Assembly: GCA_029864095.1 (NCBI GenBank)
Contig: JAOTUB010000014.1
Coordinates: forward strand, 1-47,173
Source of the DNA: Gammaproteobacteria bacterium
GTDB taxonomy: Bacteria > Pseudomonadota > Gammaproteobacteria > Steroidobacterales > Woeseiaceae
Reading direction: 5' to 3'
DNA: 47,173 bases
Shown: positions 41,362-47,173 of the stretch, piece after piece
Numbering within the stretch: the stretch's first letter is position 1
Layout of the letters: each line of letters begins with the position of its first letter
Translations under genes and position numbers: made by a program
Notes under the pieces: generated by a model
Database searches by the model: none
What the model saw: the letters and a program-made list of their open reading frames with translations, nothing else
Told to the model about the DNA's origin: nothing

Positions 41362-43085
41362 GAAAGCTGGCAGCGTGTTTGTTGTTGCTGTGTTTTTCTG
41401 CGTTTGCGGACGAACGCATTCTCGACTTTCATAGCGACATCCTGATCATGCAGGATGGCTGGATCGAGGTGACCGAGACGATTCGGGTGCGGGCCCAAGG
41501 CGACCGAATTCGCCGTGGCATCTATCGCGATTTTCCAACCGAATATGAAGACAAGCTCGGCAACCAGTACGTTGTCGGGTTCGAGCCGCTCTCGGTCCTG
41601 CGCAACAACGCGCCCGAAGACTCGCACACGCAGAATATTCGTGGCGGGAAACGCACTTATTTCGGCAGCGCGAATCGCTACATCAATTCGGGCGAGCACA
41701 CCTATATTTTTCGCTACCGGGCGAGCCGCATGCTCGGCTTCTTCGAAAACCATGACGAGCTGTACTGGAATGTCACGGGCGTCGAATGGGCATTTCCGAT
41801 CGACAGCGCGAGCGCAACCGTGGCGTTTGGCTTCGACGTATCCGCGAACGACATCACAGCCGAGGCGTACACAGGGGCATATGGCTACACGAAGCGCGAC
41901 TACACGTCGCGGATCGACCCCTCGGGCCGCGTTACCTTCAGGACGACGAGGCCACTGGCGGCTTTGAACGGTCTCACGATCGTCGTGGGCTGGCCGAAAG
42001 GTTTTGTCACCGAGCCGACGGACATGCAGCGTTTTGGCTGGCTGCTCAAAGACAACTTCAGCCTGCTGGTTGCGTTGGCTGGCTTTGCACTGCTGCTGAT
42101 TTATTACATTCCCGTGTGGCGCCGCTTCGGCCGGGATCCGGAAGAGGGTGTGCTCGTGACGCGCTACGAGCCTCCGGATGGGTTCTCGCCCGCATCCTTG
42201 CGCTACATTCGACAGATGTACTACGACGACAAAGTCATGACGGCTGCAGTCGTGAATCTCGCCGTCAAAGGCTATTTGCGCATCGATCTCGAAGAAGGCG
42301 CTGACGGATTTCTGGGCATCGGCAAGCAAGAAGACAAGTACACGCTGGTCAAGACTAATCCAGGGGCCGATGCGCTACCGATGGCCGCGGGCGAACAGGA
42401 ACTCTACGATAGCCTGTTCAGCTCCGGCAAAAAGATCGTTCTCGAAAACGAAAATCACGAGAAGCTGGGTAGTGCGAAGGATGCGCATAAACAGTCGCTG
42501 AAGAAGGACTACAGACAGCACTATTTTCGTTTCAACGGTTTGTTGAATGTTCCTGCGATTCTCATTTTCATTGTTACGGCGATTGTTGCTCTTCTGTCCG
42601 GCCCGTCAGCGCTGGTCATCATGACGATCGTCGCGATGGCTGTCACGACGATATTCTTCGCGATCATCATGAAACGACCGACATTGCGCGGTCGCAAATT
42701 ATTGGACGAGATAGTTGGCTTCAAGGATTACCTTGAGATCGCCGAAAAGGACGAACTGAACTTGCGCAACCCGCCCGAGAAGACACCGGAATTATTCGAG
42801 GCCTATTTGCCTTTCGCACTGGCCCTCGGCGTCGACCAGCGCTGGTCCGAGAAATTCGCTGCCGTCCTGGCGGCAGTGCATCAGACTGATGGCACAACGT
42901 ACCAGCCGAGCTGGTACAACGGTTCGCTCAATACAATGGATCTGAGCGGCGCGACCAGCCAATTGTCGAGCAGCCTGAACTCCGCGATTTCGAGTTCGGT
43001 GACGCCGCCGGGTTCGTCATCAGGTGGTGGTGGCGGCGGCTTCTCCGGCGGCGGCGGTGGTGGCGGCGGTGGCGGGGGCTGGTAA
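41358..43085 (+). CDS. DUF2207 membrane protein with glycine-rich tail
   Basis: 575 residues. Signal peptide (about 1-17), an exported beta-rich DUF2207 domain (DERILDFHSDILIMQDGWIEVTETIRV, RRGIYRDFPTEY), a membrane helix near 230-250 (LLVALAGFALLLIYYIPVW), a cytoplasmic part, a second pair of helices near 395-435 and a C-terminal run that is nearly all glycine and serine, ending in GGW. The Gly-rich end is typical of this family. Coupled to lemA. Function unknown; membrane-associated stress or envelope roles have been suggested for the pair. Confidence 0.92.
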   Translation: MRKLAACLLLLCFSAFADERILDFHSDILIMQDGWIEVTETIRVRAQGDRIRRGIYRDFPTEYEDKLGNQYVVGFEPLSVLRNNAPEDSHTQNIRGGKRTYFGSANRYINSGEHTYIFRYRASRMLGFFENHDELYWNVTGVEWAFPIDSASATVAFGFDVSANDITAEAYTGAYGYTKRDYTSRIDPSGRVTFRTTRPLAALNGLTIVVGWPKGFVTEPTDMQRFGWLLKDNFSLLVALAGFALLLIYYIPVWRRFGRDPEEGVLVTRYEPPDGFSPASLRYIRQMYYDDKVMTAAVVNLAVKGYLRIDLEEGADGFLGIGKQEDKYTLVKTNPGADALPMAAGEQELYDSLFSSGKKIVLENENHEKLGSAKDAHKQSLKKDYRQHYFRFNGLLNVPAILIFIVTAIVALLSGPSALVIMTIVAMAVTTIFFAIIMKRPTLRGRKLLDEIVGFKDYLEIAEKDELNLRNPPEKTPELFEAYLPFALALGVDQRWSEKFAAVLAAVHQTDGTTYQPSWYNGSLNTMDLSGATSQLSSSLNSAISSSVTPPGSSSGGGGGGFSGGGGGGGGGGGW

Positions 43086-43146
43086 GCCCAACGTAACAAA
43101 TAGGGTATTCGCTGGTCGAATCGTGTACCCGGAACCCGAGTGATTG

Positions 43147-43776
43147 ATGAACACACCGATCTATAACATGCGTCCCCGCAGCCAGAGCGCGATTCCGAAC
43201 GTAATCTTCACGCTGCTCGTCGCCAATGGCATCGTTTTTGCGCTGCAGCAGATCTACCCTCGATCACTGATTATCAATTTTGCATTATGGCCTGCGAGTG
43301 TGTCCGGGTCGCCGTTCATGCCGTGGCAGCTCATTACCTATAGTTTCCTGCACGGCAACCTGACACACATATTGTTCAATATGTTCGGCCTGTGGATGTT
43401 TGGCAGAGAACTCGAACGCATGATGGGCCAGAAGCGATTTCTGACCTACTACTTCACCTGCGTGGTCGGCGCCGGAATCGTGCAGCTGATCGTTGCCGGC
43501 TCGCAGAGTGCCATATATCCAACCATTGGCGCATCGGGTGGCGTATTCGGCATCCTGCTCGCGTATGGCCTGACATTCCCGAATCGCATGGTTATGCTGA
43601 TATTTCCCCCGATTCCGATGAAGGCCAAATATTTCGTTCTGTTCTATGGCCTGCTCGAACTATATCTCGGCGTCAGCGGCGGCGCGCCGGGCGTCGCCAA
43701 CTTTGCGCACCTCGGCGGCATGTTCTTCGGCTTCCTGCTGTTGCGTTACTGGTCGAGACCGAGGCGGCACCATTAG
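43147..43776 (+). CDS. Rhomboid-family intramembrane serine protease
   Basis: 209 residues with six predicted membrane helices. Catalytic motifs are complete: FLHGNLTHILFNMFGLWMFG in TM2, Ser in GASGGVFGI and His in NFAHLGGMFFGF. Start ATG 43147. A second rhomboid in the window (21.6 kb) has an additional cytosolic domain; this one is the minimal form. Eight bases separate its stop from the TldD-type gene, so these two are probably co-transcribed. Confidence 0.93.
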   Translation: MNTPIYNMRPRSQSAIPNVIFTLLVANGIVFALQQIYPRSLIINFALWPASVSGSPFMPWQLITYSFLHGNLTHILFNMFGLWMFGRELERMMGQKRFLTYYFTCVVGAGIVQLIVAGSQSAIYPTIGASGGVFGILLAYGLTFPNRMVMLIFPPIPMKAKYFVLFYGLLELYLGVSGGAPGVANFAHLGGMFFGFLLLRYWSRPRRHH

Positions 43777-43784
43777 CACAGACC

Positions 43785-45350
43785 ATGGCCATCAAGCGTA
43801 GAGAGTTCCTCGGCCGCATCGCGGCGGGCGCTGCGGTCCTGAGCGTACCCGGATTTCTGGCAGGCTGCAGCGTGCAACAGGCCACAGCCGTCGCGGCCGC
43901 GACGCCTGAGAATCCCTTCCTCGACTGGTTCGGCGTTGATCAGGCGACTGCTGCGCGCGTGATGTCAGAGCTCACGGCCAACGGTGCGGATCTGGCGGAC
44001 CTTTACTTTCAGCATTCGCGCAGCAATTCGGTGAGCTTCGAGGAAGGCAGTGTTGCCGAGGCAAGTTCGACAATTCAGCAGGGCGTCGGTTTACGCGTCG
44101 TTATCAGCGGACAAACCGGCTATGCGTATACCGAAGACCTGACGCTGCCCTCGATGCTGGTAGCCGCGCGCGCGGCGGCCGCTATCGCTGTCGGCAGCAA
44201 GGCGGTTGCCCCGCAGTCGTTCGCGGCAAAAGCAATGGGCGAGCTGTATGACACGTCGGTGCCCTGGGCTGATATCGGTATCGATCAAAAATTGCCGATC
44301 CTCGAGCGCATCGAAAGCAAAGCGAAGTCGCTCGAACCAGCCGTCCGCAAAGTATCGGTTCACTGGAGTGATGGTGATGAGCGCGTCATGATCGCAACGC
44401 TCGACGGCAATCTGATTACTGACTACCGGCCTATGACGAGAGTGACCCTGATCGTTACGGCGAGAAAGGGTGATGAAGTGCAGTCGGGTTACGCGAACAT
44501 CGCAGCCAGAGAAGAATTCGGCTGGTACACCGAAGAGCGCCTGACGACGATGGTCCAGGAGGCCGTCGACCGCACGATGAACTTGTTCGACGCGCGCCGT
44601 CCCCCGGCAGGCGAGATGCCGGTCATCCTCGCTGCCGGTGCCGGTGGCATTCTGCTGCACGAGGCGATCGGTCACGGTTTGGAAGCGGACTTTAACCGCA
44701 ATGGTGTGAGCAGCTACTCGGATATGATGGGCAAAAAGGTCGCCGAGCCCGTCGTAACCGTTGTCGACCAGGCGACGATTCCGCACGAACGGGGCGCACT
44801 CAATTACGACGATGAAGGCAACCGCACAGGACGTACAGCCATGATCGAGAACGGCATCCTGACGTCCTATCTCCACGATCAGGTCAGTGCCAGACAGTAT
44901 GGCCGGACCCCGACCGGCTCCGGTCGTCGTGAATCCTACAAATACGCGCCCATGCCACGCATGAGTTGTACTTTTATGGAAGCCGGGCCGCACACAAAAG
45001 ATGAAATCGTCGCCGCCGTCGACCGCGGCATCATCTGCGAAACGTATACGACCGGTCAGGTTGAGCTTGGCGCCGGTGACTTTACGTTCAATGTCAAGAA
45101 CGGCTGGCTCATCGAGCGCGGCAAGGTTACGTCGCCGATCAAAGACATCGTGATCAGCGGCAATGGCCCGCAGACACTCGAGCGCATCACGATGGTGGCT
45201 AGTGACGCACGTCTCGATGCGGGCGGCTGGACCTGCGGCAAGAACGGCCAGACCGTGCCGGTATCGCAGGGGATTCCGACCGTCCTGGTCTCCACAATGG
45301 CGGTGGCGGCGGACGCTGCCAGGGCCGCCTCGTCCGCAACCGTGGCTTAG
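43785..45350 (+). CDS. Tat-exported TldD-type metalloprotease lipoprotein
   Basis: 521 residues from ATG 43785. The N-terminus has a twin-arginine signal KRREFLGRIAAGAAV followed by a lipobox-like FLAGC, so export and lipidation are predicted. The rest is a full TldD/PmbA domain: GGILLHEAIGHGLEADF with the zinc motif HExxxH starting at His292, ERGALNYDDEGN, and the C-terminal GGWTCGKNGQTVPVSQG. Ordinary TldD is cytoplasmic and works with TldE (PmbA) to degrade peptides, for example in microcin B17 maturation. No TldE gene adjoins it here. Ends overlap the convergent SDR gene by four bases. Confidence 0.9.
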   Translation: MAIKRREFLGRIAAGAAVLSVPGFLAGCSVQQATAVAAATPENPFLDWFGVDQATAARVMSELTANGADLADLYFQHSRSNSVSFEEGSVAEASSTIQQGVGLRVVISGQTGYAYTEDLTLPSMLVAARAAAAIAVGSKAVAPQSFAAKAMGELYDTSVPWADIGIDQKLPILERIESKAKSLEPAVRKVSVHWSDGDERVMIATLDGNLITDYRPMTRVTLIVTARKGDEVQSGYANIAAREEFGWYTEERLTTMVQEAVDRTMNLFDARRPPAGEMPVILAAGAGGILLHEAIGHGLEADFNRNGVSSYSDMMGKKVAEPVVTVVDQATIPHERGALNYDDEGNRTGRTAMIENGILTSYLHDQVSARQYGRTPTGSGRRESYKYAPMPRMSCTFMEAGPHTKDEIVAAVDRGIICETYTTGQVELGAGDFTFNVKNGWLIERGKVTSPIKDIVISGNGPQTLERITMVASDARLDAGGWTCGKNGQTVPVSQGIPTVLVSTMAVAADAARAASSATVA

Positions 45351-46081
45351 GCCATCAGGCCACCGTCGATCGGAATCGCGGTGCCGGTTATGTGGCGCGC
45401 TGCGTCACTCGCGAGAAACAGCACGAGCCCGGCGATGTCTTCAGGAGTAGCGATGCGCCTGTTGGGACTCTCGGCTGCGACCGCTGCCAGGAACGCGTCG
45501 ACATCGCCATCGTCTTCCTCAATCTCGCTGACCAGCATCGGGGTGTCGACACTGCCGGGGCAGACTGCGTTAATCCGCAATCCGTCGGCCGCATGGTCTT
45601 GCGCCATGGCGCGCGTCATCATGATGAGCCCGCCCTTGCTTGCACAGTAGGCAACGGCCCTGGGCCCGGCTTTGAGTCCCCAATAGGACGCAATGTTGAC
45701 AATGCTGCCCTCGGTTTGCAGCAAGTAGGGCAGCGCCGCTCGCGACAGATAAAACGGCACGTCAAGATTGATCGTGAGCGTGTCGCGCCAGTTGTCGTCG
45801 CTGGACTCCTCTGCGTTGCCGCGCAGCAGAACGCCGGCCGCATTGACGAGACAATCGATGCTGCCAAACTCATCGACCGTCGCGGCAACGAGCTCGTCGC
45901 AGTCCTCCGAGTCCTCGAGTTCTCCGGCCCATGTCGAAATGTCCTCGGAAACGTCTGCGACTTCTTCGAGCCGGCCTTCGTCGCGACCGGCGGCCATCAC
46001 AGACCAGCCGGCCTCGGCAAACGCAATCGCCGCCGCCGCACCGATGCCCGAACTTGCACCTGTCACCAGGACGACGTTCAT
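45347..46081 (-). CDS. Short-chain dehydrogenase/reductase
   Basis: 244 residues, classical SDR. NAD(P)-binding TGASSGIG (about 7-14), NAAGV, catalytic Ser in NIASYWG and YCASKGG (Tyr-x3-Lys), PGSVDTPM and a C-terminal GTAIPIDGGLMA. The substrate is not predictable. A perfect -10 box lies 30 bp upstream. Divergent from rsgA; convergent with tldD by a 4-bp overlap. Confidence 0.92.
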   Translation of the reverse strand: MNVVLVTGASSGIGAAAAIAFAEAGWSVMAAGRDEGRLEEVADVSEDISTWAGELEDSEDCDELVAATVDEFGSIDCLVNAAGVLLRGNAEESSDDNWRDTLTINLDVPFYLSRAALPYLLQTEGSIVNIASYWGLKAGPRAVAYCASKGGLIMMTRAMAQDHAADGLRINAVCPGSVDTPMLVSEIEEDDGDVDAFLAAVAAESPNRRIATPEDIAGLVLFLASDAARHITGTAIPIDGGLMA

Positions 46082-46110
46082 GATGAATTTCTCGAGACTG
46101 CTATCCTGGC

Positions 46111-46116
46111 ATTATA
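46111..46116 (-). promoter_or_regulatory. Consensus -10 box of the SDR gene
   Basis: TATAAT on the minus strand, 30 bp upstream of the SDR ATG; no good -35 at 16-18 bp. Lies in the 50-bp divergent gap with rsgA. Confidence 0.45.
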
Positions 46117-46131
46117 GCGGGATATTTGATT

Positions 46132-47173
46132 ATGGCCGAAGACACTCTCACCGCTCTCGGATGGCGACCGCATTTCGCGGCGCAGCTTGTCGAACCTGAC
46201 GATGCCGCATTGAAGATCGCGCGCGTCATGGCAGTGCACCGTGGACGCATCGAAGTTGCGGGGCAGGGCGAAGATCGTTTTGTCGACCTTACGCCTGCGA
46301 ATGCGGCCCTGGGTATTACGGTGGGTGACTGGGTCCTGATTGACGAAGATGGCCCAGCAGTCAAGCGGCGGTTGGATCGATTCGGCCTGTTTCAACGTCG
46401 CGCAGCGGGAACATCCGGTGACATCCAGCTCATTGCGGCCAACGTCGACACCTTGTTCATCGTCACGTCGGCCAACCGGGATTTCAATATCGCGCGCCTG
46501 GAGCGTTACCTCGCGCTTGCGCATGATGCCGGCGCGTATCCGGTCATCGTTATCACCAAAGCTGATCTGGCGGATTCGGTCACGCAATTTGTTGCGCAGG
46601 CCTCGCGGTTGTCGCCGGGTCTGCTGGTCGAAGCGCTCGACGCGCGGAATGTCGATCAGGTAGCCGTGCTCCGGCCCTGGTGTGAGACCGGACATACCGT
46701 GGCCCTCGTCGGTTCTTCTGGCGTCGGAAAATCTACTATAATCAATACCTTATCTGGATCACACGAAAAGACGCGTGGCGTGCGCGAAGACGATCAGCGC
46801 GGGCGGCATACGACCACGCGCCGTTCGATGCATCCGTTGCCGGATGGTGGCTGGCTGATCGACACGCCCGGTATGCGCGAGCTGCGGCTAGTCGGCGTCG
46901 CCGCTGCGCTTGAGGATGTTTTTGGCGATGTCGCGAAACTCGCAGAGGAGTGCCGGTTCGCCGACTGCACCCACACTGCCGAGCCCGATTGTGCCGTGCT
47001 GGCCGCGATCGAGTCGGGCGATCTCGATGCGGATCGGCTCAGGCGTTACCGCAAGCTACTGTCGGAAGATCTGCGGAATACTCAGAGCCTGGCCGAGCGC
47101 CGCGCCCGCGATCGCTCGACAGGCAAGCTTTACAAGTCCATTCAGGCTGGCAAACGACGCGACAAGGGCGGCG
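46132..47173 (+). CDS. rsgA: Ribosome small-subunit-dependent GTPase A, 3' end cut by the window
   Basis: 347 codons are present and the frame is still open at the right edge. Circularly permuted GTPase: N-terminal OB-fold region (1-95), G4 TKAD near 140, P-loop GSSGVGKST near 200, the switch threonines RHTTTRR, G3 DTPGM near 245, and a C-terminal zinc finger (CRFADCTHTAEPDC). RsgA releases assembly factors and checks 30S subunit maturation. Start ATG 46132. The sequence is almost complete; only the last residues may be missing. Confidence 0.96.
   Translation, partial: MAEDTLTALGWRPHFAAQLVEPDDAALKIARVMAVHRGRIEVAGQGEDRFVDLTPANAALGITVGDWVLIDEDGPAVKRRLDRFGLFQRRAAGTSGDIQLIAANVDTLFIVTSANRDFNIARLERYLALAHDAGAYPVIVITKADLADSVTQFVAQASRLSPGLLVEALDARNVDQVAVLRPWCETGHTVALVGSSGVGKSTIINTLSGSHEKTRGVREDDQRGRHTTTRRSMHPLPDGGWLIDTPGMRELRLVGVAAALEDVFGDVAKLAEECRFADCTHTAEPDCAVLAAIESGDLDADRLRRYRKLLSEDLRNTQSLAERRARDRSTGKLYKSIQAGKRRDKGG

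Noticed and set aside
43010..43082. Glycine-codon-rich tract at the end of the DUF2207 gene as a microsatellite or frameshift site
   Set aside because: Gly-rich C-termini are normal for DUF2207 proteins and the frame is intact to a proper stop.
43392..43784. TldD frame open upstream to 43392
   Set aside because: The upstream part overlaps the rhomboid gene and has shadow-like composition; the Tat signal begins at ATG 43785.
1..47173. Prophage, integrative element, CRISPR array or tRNA genes
   Set aside because: No integrase, phage structural genes, direct-repeat/spacer pattern or cloverleaf-like sequence was seen on reading both strands; a tRNAscan-SE run would be needed to be certain about tRNAs.

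Overview
The window (47,173 bp) is a dense, ordinary-looking chromosomal stretch of a high-GC Gram-negative bacterium, most likely a gammaproteobacterium. The support is a CTG-N10-CAG LexA operator of the beta/gamma type, an Azotobacter-type FdxA ferredoxin, DksA/TraR, MsrP, RsgA and PA0069-type proteins, and several outer-membrane beta-barrels and lipoproteins. I cannot name a genus. No rRNA, tRNA, CRISPR, prophage or transposase gene was seen.

Layout. 0-7.6 kb: msrP (cut by the window edge), an epoxide-hydrolase-like protein, a DksA/TraR protein, then a complete T-box riboswitch with an intrinsic terminator in front of a type-2 (eukaryote-like) ileS, a small unknown gene, a membrane-anchored SRPBCC-GyrI fusion and murI. 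7.8-16 kb: two exported metallopeptidase lipoproteins (M49-like and DUF885), a strictosidine-synthase-like propeller, folE, an M23 peptidase-msrA pair and a TPR/TonB-C protein. 16-28.6 kb: a PA0069-type radical SAM protein behind a LexA box, a glycine-zipper lipoprotein, a CDF transporter, MscS, an EamA permease, a royal-jelly-type propeller, a rhomboid protease, an SRPBCC-NUDIX-MBL run, fdxA, a haloalkane-dehalogenase homologue with Asn at the nucleophile position, an HSL-type esterase and an unusual three-part methyltransferase.

28.9-40.7 kb is the most unusual part. Two gene sets diverge from a 788-bp intergenic region. Leftward: a mono-haem protein, a di-haem LamG-type lipoprotein and a Tat-exported DUF1501-like protein, closed by a strong terminator. 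Rightward: a 914-residue di-haem lipoprotein resembling the hydrazine synthase alpha subunit, an SH3/beta-barrel protein, a beta-barrel lipoprotein, a DUF4266 lipoprotein and a DUF3570 outer-membrane protein. All appear exported, and five CXXCH haem sites are present. I infer an uncharacterised envelope redox system.

40.8-47.2 kb: lemA with a DUF2207 protein, a second rhomboid protease, a Tat-exported TldD-type lipoprotein, an SDR enzyme and rsgA (cut by the right edge).

Across the window, about 138-bp structured repeats with three consecutive hairpins lie between genes (7.6, 25.2 and 28.7 kb, with a relic at 40.7 kb). They look like a non-autonomous MITE/REP-type family. Oxidative-damage repair (msrP, msrA), SOS response and exported proteolysis recur as themes. 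Non-ATG starts (TTG, GTG, perhaps ATT) are common and were set from ribosome-binding-site spacing.
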